DNA from: Microbacterium trichothecenolyticum
GTDB lineage: Bacteria; Actinomycetota; Actinomycetes; Actinomycetales; Microbacteriaceae
Reading direction: 5' to 3'
NCBI RefSeq assembly: GCF_000956465.1
Contig: NZ_JYJA01000039.1
Span: forward strand, 186,001 to 250,000
Length of the DNA stretch: 64,000 bases
Within the stretch, counting starts at the first letter, position 1. Every line of letters begins with the position of its first letter. The position numbers and the translations under genes are program-made. The notes under the pieces were generated by a model, which worked only from the letters and a program-made list of their open reading frames with translations, was not told the origin of the DNA and did no database searches. Shown in pieces: positions 14,991-30,921 of this stretch.

Positions 14991-17189
14991 TCAAGAATGG
15001 TCGCCGCCGTCTGCGGCGGCGCGGGGCACGAGCCTGGCGCGCGGATCGGCGAACACGGTGAAGGCCAGGGACGTGAGGTCGCCCGCCTCCCGCGCCGCTC
15101 GCCGCGCGGCCAGCACCGCCTCGCCGACCGTGGCGTTCTCGCCGAGGGTGCGCTGGTAGAACGTGCGGACGAACAGCGCCGTGACGTCGTCGCGGACCGC
15201 CCACGAGCAACCGATGAACACGCCCACGCCGCCGCGGAGGAACACCTCTGCGAAGCCGCCGAGCCCGGTGGCACCGGAGCGGAGCCGGCCGACGTCGCAC
15301 GCGCTGAGGAAGACGAACGGAGTGGAGGTCGGCGCGGCGGTGTCGAGCTCGGGGAGATCGCGTCGCGCGTCGGAGTCGGTGTACGACGCCGATCCGTCGT
15401 CGTGGTCCGCCGAGAACGCCGCGAAGGCGATCTCCTGGCCGAGCGGAGCGATGTCGCGCCACCGGCCGTGCCCTGCGAAGTGGAGCAGGTCGAAGCCGTC
15501 CTGGATCGCCTGACGGAACTCGATCGGGTCGGCGGCGGATCGCGGGGGACCCGCGAGCAGGTCGCCGATCGTCTCGATCTCCTCACGGGCGCGCGGCAGG
15601 TCGAGGCTGTGGTCGACGTAGTCGGGTGCGATCGCGACGACGCGCGTGGGGTCCACCGGGATCACGGTGGGTCGCGGCGTGCCGTACATCCATCGGGTGA
15701 GTCCGAGGTCGCCGAGGAAGTAGCGCTCCGGATCGGGTCGTTGCCTGCCCACCGGGACGAGATGCACGATCTCCCACGGGATGTCGAGCTCACCGGAGGT
15801 CTGCAGCACCAGCTGCGAGGTCCGGCGGCGTCGACTCCACAGCAGCGCATTGACCTCGTCGCCGAGGAGCTCCGTGGCGACCCGGGCGCCGAGCGTCCGC
15901 ACGCCACGCCGGGCGGTGTCGGCGGCCTCGTCGGGGTCGTCCTCGACGGATTCGAGGAACGTCTTGCGGACCGCGGACAGCTCCGAGTAGATCCCTTCGA
16001 CGTATGCGCTCTTGTCGGGCAGCCGCACGGAGTGCTTGACGACGGTGCGCCCGATCTTCGCGGTGACGAGCAGCTCCGATGCGCCGCGTGACATCGATTC
16101 GTCGATGACCAGCGTCGGAAGGTCGGCGATGCTGCGCGGCGGTGCCGCGACCGAGGCGACCGCGGTGCGCGGGTCATCGGCGCCGATCCCCTCGACGTCG
16201 TCGTCGGCCGCGACGATCGGCGTGCTCAGCGCCAGCACCGCGAGCGGGGTCACGATGGGCGGCTGCGTGAACGTGACGGTGATGTGTCCGCGTCCTGGGC
16301 CGTCGGGGATCAGCGCGAAGACGAGTCGACGCGGCTCCGAGCCCTTCGTCGGGAGCATGGTCGAGATGATCGACGGCGTGCCGTCGGCGAACGCGAGGCC
16401 GCGCAGCTGCATGGCCACCTCGATCTCGCGCGAGGGGTCGAACAGCGCTGTGGCCTTCTTGCGCGCCGCACCGGCCGTCGGGGCGAGGTCCGCGAGCGAC
16501 AGCCGCACGATCGCGTCGAACTCGACGCCCTCCACGACGCGCGCCGGCACTTCGGCGTCGACGAATGCGGGGACGGGGGCCGCGCCGTCGAGCCCGCCGG
16601 ATGGCGTGACCGCCTCGGGGGGCGGCACGGGCCCGGCGGCGACCGGAGGCGGCGCAGGCCCGGGCATCGGCGGTGGGGCGGGCGCAGGTGGCGGGGCCAC
16701 CGGGGCGAGGCCGGGTGACCGTCCGCCGAATCCGCCGCCGAGCACGACGTCGGGGATGCGGGGCGGCGGGGGCGGCTCCGCGGCCGCCTCGGGTTCGCCG
16801 CCCATCCCCATGCCGCCCTGGGCGACCTGGTGCTCGAGCCACGCGATGCCCGTCTCGAAGTCGCTCGCGACGACGGTGAGGTGAAGCGTCTCCCCGCGGC
16901 CGACAGCGATCCGTGCGCCATAGCGGTCTGCGCCGAGCGCCTCGAAGTGGACGAGCTCGGCGATCCCGCCGCGCACGACGATCGCCGCGTAGTGGAAGTC
17001 GTCGCTTCCCTGCACGCGCAGACGCGCGACGGTGTCGGAGCGGCCGTGCAGCACGACGTCGGCGAGCAGCGTGACGCCGAATTCGTTCGGCTCGACGTCC
17101 GATGGCGCCGGGTCGACGCGCACGTCCAGAGCGTCGGCGTCTGCGTCGACGTCGACTGCATCGTGCGGCACGTCTGGAACACGAGCCAT
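14991..17189 (-). CDS. CHAT-domain (caspase-like) protein
   Basis: A 732-residue protein. The C-terminal third is a CHAT domain, a caspase-fold protease domain: LLHFAGHGRW carries the catalytic His near 574 and FLSACDVGRL the Cys near 631, with LGGFAEVFLRGGVGVFIGCSW after it, the usual sequence context. The N-terminal 120 residues are beta-rich, and a Pro-rich linker spans about 135-200. CHAT proteases are effectors in several prokaryotic systems, for instance the TPR-CHAT partner of type III-E CRISPR. The ATG at 17189 follows GAGGGGG at 6-nt spacing. A 162-nt gap separates it from the second STAND gene upstream, and it precedes the hydrolase-caspase gene by 39 nt. Confidence 0.85.
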   Translation of the reverse strand: MARVPDVPHDAVDVDADADALDVRVDPAPSDVEPNEFGVTLLADVVLHGRSDTVARLRVQGSDDFHYAAIVVRGGIAELVHFEALGADRYGARIAVGRGETLHLTVVASDFETGIAWLEHQVAQGGMGMGGEPEAAAEPPPPPRIPDVVLGGGFGGRSPGLAPVAPPPAPAPPPMPGPAPPPVAAGPVPPPEAVTPSGGLDGAAPVPAFVDAEVPARVVEGVEFDAIVRLSLADLAPTAGAARKKATALFDPSREIEVAMQLRGLAFADGTPSIISTMLPTKGSEPRRLVFALIPDGPGRGHITVTFTQPPIVTPLAVLALSTPIVAADDDVEGIGADDPRTAVASVAAPPRSIADLPTLVIDESMSRGASELLVTAKIGRTVVKHSVRLPDKSAYVEGIYSELSAVRKTFLESVEDDPDEAADTARRGVRTLGARVATELLGDEVNALLWSRRRRTSQLVLQTSGELDIPWEIVHLVPVGRQRPDPERYFLGDLGLTRWMYGTPRPTVIPVDPTRVVAIAPDYVDHSLDLPRAREEIETIGDLLAGPPRSAADPIEFRQAIQDGFDLLHFAGHGRWRDIAPLGQEIAFAAFSADHDDGSASYTDSDARRDLPELDTAAPTSTPFVFLSACDVGRLRSGATGLGGFAEVFLRGGVGVFIGCSWAVRDDVTALFVRTFYQRTLGENATVGEAVLAARRAAREAGDLTSLAFTVFADPRARLVPRAAADGGDHS

Positions 17190-17312
17190 CTCGACCCCCT
17201 CGCACCGGTGCCCAGTCACCTGAAGATCCGAGAGCGCTGTTCGGTCCACAGCATACGAGCGCGCTCCTCACCGCACCAGAGCGCGGCGCGCCGGGTCCTG
17301 ATACCTCTGATA

Positions 17313-17341
17313 CACGGATGCTGAGGCTCGCGGCATCCGTG
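17313..17341. terminator. 9-bp inverted repeat after the second STAND gene
   Basis: CACGGATGC (17313-17321) pairs perfectly with GCATCCGTG (17333-17341) around an 11-nt loop. It lies in the 162-nt gap between the stop of the second STAND gene and the CHAT gene. It could end or attenuate the STAND transcript, giving effector genes a separate dose. It has no U-tract. Confidence 0.4.
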
Positions 17342-17351
17342 ATCACCCCGG

Positions 17352-19988
17352 CTACCAGGCGCGCAGCGCGTCGGCCACCATCGAGAACTCGTGCTCCGGG
17401 AGTGCCAGCTGCACCGCTTCGGCGACGGTGAGCTCGGCCCCGGCGATCTCGCCGGCCTCGACGCTCTGCGCATCGCGGCCACGGAGGATCTCGAGGTACG
17501 GCGTATGCACCGTGAAGGCCTCCACATCGAAGATGCCGATGCGTCGGCGGATCTCGCCGGCCGCGACGGCGAGCGCCGACGCCCGCCAGGCCTCGCCATG
17601 GGCCGCAGCGACCGCGCACACCCCCTCGAGGCCGTACGCGACGCCCTCTTCGTAGTGCAGCCCGACCGACAGCAGCAGGGTGTGCACGAACTCCCGCTCC
17701 GCCTCCTCGATGCGGCCGAGCTGGAAGTTCAGGCGAGAGCGCAGGTTGCCGGCGACCGAGGTCGTGAACAGATCGCCGCGCGACTCGGCGACCGAGGTGG
17801 CGCGGTCGAAGTGCGCGAGGGCGTCGTCGGTGGCTCCGCGCACCCAGGCGAGCCGGCCGAGCGAGACTTCGGTGATCGCCTCCGCCCACGTGTTCCCGCG
17901 CTCGCGCAGCGTGACCACCGCCTCGCGAAGCTCGGCTTCTGCCTTGTCGGTGTCGAGATGCGAGAACTGCACGCGTGCCGTCGCGCGCGCGGCGAGCGCC
18001 ATCGCCGCGGCATCCTCGTCGCCGCTCTCCCGGAACAGGCGCACGCACTCGCCGAGGCCCGCCACCACCTGCTCGCTCGGCCGCTGCCACATCTCGCCCC
18101 ACAGGGCGAAGAACCACGCGATTGCGCGGGTGTGCGGCGTGATGGGCTGCTCGTGCTGCTTCTCGAGCAGTTCGAGCATCCACACGCGCACCTCGGCGAA
18201 GAAGCCGGAGATCCACCAGTAGATGAGCAGGCACCACGCGAAGTCGCCGGCGTCGTCGAGCCGGTTCGTATAGACGAGGTGGCGCACCGCCGCGCGCAGG
18301 TTCGGCAGCTCGAGCCCGAGCCGCGCCACGGCGTCGGCCTGCCCGCGTCCGCCGAGGTCGGGGGCGATCTGCTGGACGAGCCCCCGGTAGTAATCGGCGT
18401 GGGCGCGCCGCACGCGCTGCGCGTCGCCCCGCTCCTTGAGGTGGTCCAGCGCGTACTCCCGCACGATCGCGAGCAGCGAGAACACTCGGCGCCCGCCGAG
18501 CTCGCTCTGCTTGACGAGAGAGCCGTCCGCGAGGGCAGCGAGGGCGTCGATCGCGTGACCGCCCCACGGACGGTCCTCTCCCAGGGCTTCGACCGCATCG
18601 AGGGTGAACCTCGTCGCGAACACGCCGAGATCCTCGAGCAGGTCCCGCTGCTCCGGCGGCAGGAGACTCACGCTCCAGTCGATCGTCGCCCGCATCGTGC
18701 GGTGCCGTTCGGGCAGATCGCGCACCGCGGCCGTCAGCAGCGGCAGGCTCTTCTCGAGGCGCCCCGCGATCTGCGCCGGGTTGAGGATGCGCACCTTCGC
18801 CGCCGCGAGCTCGATCGCCAGCGGCAGCCCCTCGAGCCTGCGGCAGATGTCGGCGAGATCCCTCGCGTTGTCGGGTGTCACGTCGAACTGCGAATCGATC
18901 GCCCGCGCCCGGTCGACGAACAGCGACACCGCGGCCGAGCGCGCGGTGCGGTCCAGGCTCGCCGGGCCTTCGCCGGCGGGCGTCGTGAGCGGCGGCACGT
19001 CGTAGACGCGCTCGCCGCGGATCCGCAGGACGATGCGGCTCGTCACGAGGAACGTCGCGGTCGGCGCGACCGTGTACAGCCGCACGAGCACGGGTGCGGC
19101 ATCCACGATCTGCTCGAAGTTGTCGAGCACGATCAGCACGCGGCGATCCGCGAGGGCGTGGGCGATGCGCTCCTCGAGGGCGGCCTCGCCGTTGTCGCGG
19201 ATGCCGAGATAGTACGCGATCGTCGGCAGCAGCAGTCCCGGCTCGAGCACGCCCTCCAGGAGGACGAAGTAGACCCCGTCCGGGAACAGGTCGCCGGAGG
19301 CCATGGCCGACTCGATCGCGAGACGGCTCTTGCCGATGCCGCCGGGGCCGATCAGGCTCACCACCCGGTCCGTGCCCCGCGCCAGCAGGGTGCGCACCGC
19401 ATCGATGTCACCCTCCCGCCCGATGGTGGTCGTGTAGGGCACCGGGACGCGGCCCACCAGGCTGACCTGCGCAGCGCCGGTGTCGGGCGCCTCCGGCGCC
19501 CGCGATTCGTCGAAGCGTTCGGCGAGGAGCATGGCGAGGTCGCCGGCGACGTGGTCTTCGAGGTCTCGGGCGTCGTGGAAGTGGAGGTAGGCGGCGGTGT
19601 CGTCGGCTTGGATGCGGGCGATGAGGTCTTTGAGTCGTTCGTCTCGGGTGTCGGTGTCTTTGACGTAGATGAGTTTGGGCATGCCGGCGGGGGCGAGGTT
19701 GTATTCGTCTTCGAGGCCGGAGACGTCTTCGTCGGGGGCGATCCAGCCGTAGCTGGCGCCGTAGATGCCGATGAAGACGTCGGATTGGGCGAGGTAGGAG
19801 CGGTAGAGGTCGCGGGGCGGGTGGGGCCGTGCGCCGAGTTCGAACATCACGGGGGCGAGCCGGAGTCGCTCGACGGCCGACCGTACTGCTTCGCGTTCGT
19901 CCGCGAGCTCGCGCAGGGTCGAGCTCACGAACACCCGGATCCGCTGGTCGGGCGTACGGATCACGGGCGCCCGCTCCGGCCCCGTCAC
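17352..19988 (-). CDS. STAND ATPase A: DUF4062 - NB-ARC - helical repeat protein
   Basis: An 878-residue predicted NLR-like ATPase. Residues 12-110 (VIRTPDQRIRVFVSSTLREL onward) are a DUF4062 domain, a Rossmann-like fold found at the front of STAND proteins. The NTPase follows: Walker A GPGGIGKS at about 215, Walker B VLIVLDNFEQ at about 285, a TSR sensor motif at about 317 and GLPLA at about 388. The remaining half is TPR-like helices that would sense a ligand and hold the protein inactive. The start is GTG at 19988, overlapping the upstream STAND gene by GTGA; GTG at 19991 is the alternative. Residues 8-160 are encoded by DNA almost identical to that of its neighbour. Confidence 0.85.
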   Translation of the reverse strand: MTGPERAPVIRTPDQRIRVFVSSTLRELADEREAVRSAVERLRLAPVMFELGARPHPPRDLYRSYLAQSDVFIGIYGASYGWIAPDEDVSGLEDEYNLAPAGMPKLIYVKDTDTRDERLKDLIARIQADDTAAYLHFHDARDLEDHVAGDLAMLLAERFDESRAPEAPDTGAAQVSLVGRVPVPYTTTIGREGDIDAVRTLLARGTDRVVSLIGPGGIGKSRLAIESAMASGDLFPDGVYFVLLEGVLEPGLLLPTIAYYLGIRDNGEAALEERIAHALADRRVLIVLDNFEQIVDAAPVLVRLYTVAPTATFLVTSRIVLRIRGERVYDVPPLTTPAGEGPASLDRTARSAAVSLFVDRARAIDSQFDVTPDNARDLADICRRLEGLPLAIELAAAKVRILNPAQIAGRLEKSLPLLTAAVRDLPERHRTMRATIDWSVSLLPPEQRDLLEDLGVFATRFTLDAVEALGEDRPWGGHAIDALAALADGSLVKQSELGGRRVFSLLAIVREYALDHLKERGDAQRVRRAHADYYRGLVQQIAPDLGGRGQADAVARLGLELPNLRAAVRHLVYTNRLDDAGDFAWCLLIYWWISGFFAEVRVWMLELLEKQHEQPITPHTRAIAWFFALWGEMWQRPSEQVVAGLGECVRLFRESGDEDAAAMALAARATARVQFSHLDTDKAEAELREAVVTLRERGNTWAEAITEVSLGRLAWVRGATDDALAHFDRATSVAESRGDLFTTSVAGNLRSRLNFQLGRIEEAEREFVHTLLLSVGLHYEEGVAYGLEGVCAVAAAHGEAWRASALAVAAGEIRRRIGIFDVEAFTVHTPYLEILRGRDAQSVEAGEIAGAELTVAEAVQLALPEHEFSMVADALRAW
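19509..19967 (-). repeat. 459-bp block shared with 22127-22585 (copy A)
   Basis: This segment matches 22127-22585 with a constant offset of 2618 bp and a single mismatch, T at 19884 versus C at 22502. It encodes the DUF4062 domain. Its codons (CAA, AAA, CGA, GAA on the coding strand) differ from the CAG/AAG/CGC/GAG preference of the flanking gene. Confidence 0.95.
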
Positions 19989-22603
19989 CACGAAGGGACC
20001 TTCTCACGGACGTCCGCGTCGGCGTCGGGGAGCGCGATCGCGATGGCCTCCGCGAGGCCCATCTCCCTGCCCGCGCGCTCACCGGCCTCGACGCTCTCGG
20101 CGTCGACGGCCCGCAGGGCCTCCAACGGTGCGAGGTGCACGGCGAACCCTTCGATGTCGTAGACGCCGGTCGTCTCGCGGATGGTCGCCGCCACCGCGGC
20201 CAGAGCTCCGGCGCGCCACGCGTCGCCGTGCGAGGCGGCGATCGCGGACATTCCCTCCAGCCCGTAGGTGGCGCCGTCGACGAAGTGCAGCCGGATCGAC
20301 AGCGTCAGGGTCAGCAGGAACTCCGCCTCCGCCTCGTCGCGCTCACCCAGCACGAAGCGCAGTCGCGCGCGGTTGTTGCCCGCCACGACGCGGGTGAACG
20401 CATCGTCGGCGGCGTCGGCGATGTCCACCGCCCGGCCGAGGTGCTCGAGCGCCGCCGGGATGTCGCGACGCAGCATGCCGAACTGTCCGAGCACCACCTC
20501 GGCGAGGGACTCCGCCCAGCGGTCGCCGAGCTCGTGGAGGGTCGCGATCGCCTCGCCGATCTCGGCCCGGAACACCTCTTCGTCGAGGTCGGCGAACTGC
20601 AGCCGCGTCGACGCCTTCGCGGCGAGCGCCATCGCGGCGGCCTGCTCGTCGCCGCTCTCGGTGAACAGCCGCACGACCTCGCCGAGACCCTCCACCACCT
20701 GGTCGCTCGGGCGCTGCCAGAGCTCTGCCCACAGCGGGAAGAACGTCGCGATCGCGCGCGTGCGCGGGGTCAGCGGCATCCGTTTCTCGAGAAGTTCCAG
20801 CATCCACAGCCGCACGTCGGCGAAGTACCCGCAGATCCACCAGTAAGCGAGCAGGGTCCACGCGAAGTCGCCGGCGTCGTCGAGCCGGTCCATGGAGACC
20901 AGGTGGCGTGCCGCGGCGCGCAGGTTCGGCACTTCGAGCCCCAGTTCGGCGACGGCATCGATCTGCTCGGCGCCGCGCAGTCGTGGGGCCACCCGGTGCA
21001 CCAGGTCGAGGTAGTAGTCGGCGTGCGCGATCCGCATCGCATCCGCCGCCAGACGTGACTCGAGCGCTTCGAGGGCGTACTCGCGGACGATCGCGAGGAG
21101 CGAGAACACCGAGCGGCCGCCCGAGTCGATGCGCTGCACCAGCGACGCATCGATGAGCGCGGCCAGGGTCTCGATCGTGTGGGGGCCCCACGAGCGGGTC
21201 TCGCCCACCGCCTCGACCGAGTCGAGGCTGAATCGCGCGGCGAACACACCGAGGTCCTCCAGCATCGCGCGCTGATCATCGGCCAGCAGGCCCACGCTCC
21301 AGTCGATCGTCGCCCGCATGGTGCGGTGGCGGTCGGGGAGATCGCGCACAGACGTCGACAGCAGCGGGAGGGTGTGGCCGAGGCGGTCGGCGACATCGTG
21401 CGGCGAGAGCAGCCTGACCTTCGCCGCGGCCAGTTCGATGGCGAGCGGCAGCCCGTCGAGCCGGCGGCAGATGCCGATGACGTCTGCCGCGTTCTCGGCG
21501 GTCAGCCGGAACCCGGGGAGTGCGGACGCGGCACGCTCCGCGAACAGCACGCACGCCGAGGACGCCTGTGCCTGCGCGAGCGTGGCGGGGACGTCCGGTG
21601 CGGGCGTCTCGAGCGTCTCGACCTCGAACACGCGCTCGCCGCGGATGCGCAGGACGATCCGGCTCGTCACCAGGAAGCATGCGCGCGGAGCGAGGGAGTA
21701 CAGGCGCACCAGGACGGGGGCCTCGTCGATGATCTGCTCGAAGTTGTCGAGCACGATGAGCACGTGGCGGTCGCCGATCGCCTGCGCGATGCGCTCCTCG
21801 AGCGTGGCCGCCCCGGTGTCGCGCACGCCGAGGATGTAGGCGATCGTCGGCAGCAGGAGTCCTGGTTCGAGAACGCCCTCGAGCGGCACGAAATAGACCC
21901 CGTCCGGGAACAGGTCGGTGTTCGCATGGGCCGCCTCGATCGCCAGCCGGCTCTTGCCGATGCCGCCCGGCCCTATGAGGCTCACGACGCGGTGGAGGCC
22001 TCCGGCCAGCAGGGCGCGGATCTCGGCGAGCTCGCCTTCGCGCCCGATCGTCTCGGTGTACGGCTCGGGCACGCGCGCGGCGAGCGAGATCTCGGCCGCC
22101 GTGGCCGGCTCGGTGCGCCGCGACTGGTCGAAGCGTTCGGCGAGGAGCATGGCGAGGTCGCCGGCGACGTGGTCTTCGAGGTCTCGGGCGTCGTGGAAGT
22201 GGAGGTAGGCGGCGGTGTCGTCGGCTTGGATGCGGGCGATGAGGTCTTTGAGTCGTTCGTCTCGGGTGTCGGTGTCTTTGACGTAGATGAGTTTGGGCAT
22301 GCCGGCGGGGGCGAGGTTGTATTCGTCTTCGAGGCCGGAGACGTCTTCGTCGGGGGCGATCCAGCCGTAGCTGGCGCCGTAGATGCCGATGAAGACGTCG
22401 GATTGGGCGAGGTAGGAGCGGTAGAGGTCGCGGGGCGGGTGGGGCCGTGCGCCGAGTTCGAACATCACGGGGGCGAGCCGGAGTCGCTCGACGGCCGACC
22501 GCACTGCTTCGCGTTCGTCCGCGAGCTCGCGCAGGGTCGAGCTCACGAACACCCGGATCCGCTGGTCGGGCGTACGGATCACGGGGTGTCCCACCCCAGT
22601 CAT
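19985..22603 (-). CDS. STAND ATPase B: DUF4062 - NB-ARC - helical repeat protein
   Basis: An 872-residue paralogue of STAND A with the same order of domains: DUF4062 (identical to A over residues 7-159), an NB-ARC core with GPGGIGKS, VLIVLDNFEQ, TSR and GLPLA, and a TPR-like C-terminal half. Outside the DUF4062 block the two proteins are clearly related but far from identical, so the sensor halves probably see different ligands. The ATG at 22603 has no ribosome-binding site; AT-rich TATATG lies just upstream. An ATG at 22609 is the alternative. This is the first gene of the cassette. Confidence 0.85.
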   Translation of the reverse strand: MTGVGHPVIRTPDQRIRVFVSSTLRELADEREAVRSAVERLRLAPVMFELGARPHPPRDLYRSYLAQSDVFIGIYGASYGWIAPDEDVSGLEDEYNLAPAGMPKLIYVKDTDTRDERLKDLIARIQADDTAAYLHFHDARDLEDHVAGDLAMLLAERFDQSRRTEPATAAEISLAARVPEPYTETIGREGELAEIRALLAGGLHRVVSLIGPGGIGKSRLAIEAAHANTDLFPDGVYFVPLEGVLEPGLLLPTIAYILGVRDTGAATLEERIAQAIGDRHVLIVLDNFEQIIDEAPVLVRLYSLAPRACFLVTSRIVLRIRGERVFEVETLETPAPDVPATLAQAQASSACVLFAERAASALPGFRLTAENAADVIGICRRLDGLPLAIELAAAKVRLLSPHDVADRLGHTLPLLSTSVRDLPDRHRTMRATIDWSVGLLADDQRAMLEDLGVFAARFSLDSVEAVGETRSWGPHTIETLAALIDASLVQRIDSGGRSVFSLLAIVREYALEALESRLAADAMRIAHADYYLDLVHRVAPRLRGAEQIDAVAELGLEVPNLRAAARHLVSMDRLDDAGDFAWTLLAYWWICGYFADVRLWMLELLEKRMPLTPRTRAIATFFPLWAELWQRPSDQVVEGLGEVVRLFTESGDEQAAAMALAAKASTRLQFADLDEEVFRAEIGEAIATLHELGDRWAESLAEVVLGQFGMLRRDIPAALEHLGRAVDIADAADDAFTRVVAGNNRARLRFVLGERDEAEAEFLLTLTLSIRLHFVDGATYGLEGMSAIAASHGDAWRAGALAAVAATIRETTGVYDIEGFAVHLAPLEALRAVDAESVEAGERAGREMGLAEAIAIALPDADADVREKVPSW
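22127..22585 (-). repeat. 459-bp block shared with 19509-19967 (copy B)
   Basis: Partner of the block at 19509-19967, differing at one base. The edges are sharp on both sides, which suggests gene conversion or domain exchange rather than selection at the protein level alone. Confidence 0.95.
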
Positions 22604-22647
22604 GTGCATATATTGGCGCGATCTGGGCAGTTTCGCCATGGTTTCGG

Positions 22648-22662
22648 TGCATCGATGCATCG
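22648..22662. promoter_or_regulatory. Overlapping perfect palindromes upstream of the STAND operon
   Basis: TGCATCGATGCA (22648-22659) and CGATGCATCG (22653-22662) are both exact palindromes that overlap. They sit 45-60 nt before the ATG of STAND ATPase B, where an operator would be expected. Confidence 0.4.
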
Positions 22663-22717
22663 GATGGGGGTCCAGCCTCACTTCAGATGCGTGCCGCTGC
22701 GCATCCCAGAGCCTCCC

Positions 22718-22746
22718 TTCCCACCGTCCGTGCGCAGGAGTATGTT
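22718..22746 (+). promoter_or_regulatory. Candidate promoter of the small secreted protein gene
   Basis: TTCCCA (22718-22723), a 17-nt spacer and TATGTT (22741-22746), giving an expected start near 22753 and a leader of about 70 nt with a good ribosome-binding site. The -35 matches poorly. Confidence 0.4.
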
Positions 22747-22822
22747 GCGGCGGTGACGGCGTCGAAGAGGACACCGTCGTCCGGATCGGGGCTTCGGACG
22801 CCATCACAGGGGAGGGAATTCG

Positions 22823-23155
22823 ATGAAGAAGGCTTTGGCGTGCGCGGTCGTCGCGATCGGGCTGGTGCTCGGCAGTGGCGGCGCGGCAATGGCGGGCGAG
22901 GTCAACGGGAACGGCGGTGCCGCGAACGGCGCGGCGAACTCGGCATCCGAGTGCGCGTTCTCAGGTCAGGACACCGCGGACAGCATCGAGGGGACGGGCC
23001 CGGAAGGAATGGGCGACGACGCCCTCGCGATGCGGGGCAATCAGAAGCACGGATACAAGGGCATCCAGAGCTACGGGATGTTCGTGAGCGCGGGCATCGA
23101 CCTGGGGATCAACCCGGGAGATGCCTGCCGGGGCAACCTCGGCAAGAAGCACTGA
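22823..23155 (+). CDS. Small secreted hypothetical protein
   Basis: A 110-residue protein with a clear Sec signal peptide: MKKA, a hydrophobic run (CAVVAIGLVLGSGG) and a likely cut after AMA at about residue 24. The mature part is small and polar, begins with Gly/Asn/Ala-rich sequence, and has only two Cys (ECAF and DACRG), which could form one disulfide. GGGAGGG precedes the ATG at suitable spacing. I recognise no family. It lies between the STAND cassette and rpoB, transcribed away from the cassette; whether it belongs to it is unknown. Confidence 0.7.
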   Translation: MKKALACAVVAIGLVLGSGGAAMAGEVNGNGGAANGAANSASECAFSGQDTADSIEGTGPEGMGDDALAMRGNQKHGYKGIQSYGMFVSAGIDLGINPGDACRGNLGKKH

Positions 23156-23176
23156 TCTGATCTCAGCGCCTCGCCG

Positions 23177-23214
23177 CACCCGTGCGCTTCGGCCCTGTGC
23201 CGAGCGCGCGGGTG
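23177..23214 (+). terminator. GC-rich hairpin after the small secreted protein gene
   Basis: CACCCGTGCGCTTCGGC pairs with the downstream GCCGAGCGCGCGGGTG with one mismatch and a bulged T, loop CCTGT. It starts about 20 nt after the stop at 23155. It is a plausible terminator without a U-tract that would separate this gene from rpoB. Confidence 0.65.
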
Positions 23215-23266
23215 CTGCCGTCTTCGGGCTTATACCGCAGCATCCGGAACTTTTCAAGAATCCAAC

Positions 23267-23295
23267 TGGACACGGCGCGTCGTCCGACGTATAGT
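23267..23295 (+). promoter_or_regulatory. Promoter of rpoB-rpoC
   Basis: TGGACA (23267-23272), a spacer of exactly 17 nt, and TATAGT (23290-23295). The expected start is near 23302, giving a leader of about 155 nt that contains a small 8-bp hairpin (CCTCACGT at 23356-23363 with ACGTGAGG at 23366-23373). Confidence 0.75.
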
Positions 23296-23456
23296 GGGTC
23301 TTTGCGCTCTTGGATTCCCCCTGCCCTCATATGGTGGTCGGCTGTGCCTGCGCCCCCTCACGTTCACGTGAGGAGTGCCGCGCGGGTTTCGGGGATGAGG
23401 AGCACTCCACCTGACGACAAGGAAACGAGCCCTACGGGCCCACGGAGGTAATCCCC

Positions 23457-26957
<3,501 letters not shown>

Positions 26958-26998
26958 GCGCGCCAGGTAACGAACGAATTTCCGACACAGGAGAACCA

Positions 26999-30871
<3,873 letters not shown>

Positions 30872-30921
30872 GTCCGCCCCCTCCGGTCGCTGAGCGGGCG
30901 GAGTGAGACGAAACGCTCGAA

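Noticed and set aside
17391..20162. A 923-codon plus-strand open frame across the STAND genes
   Set aside because: It follows the third-position bias of the minus-strand STAND genes and has no recognisable domain; the minus-strand products carry full Walker A/B motifs.
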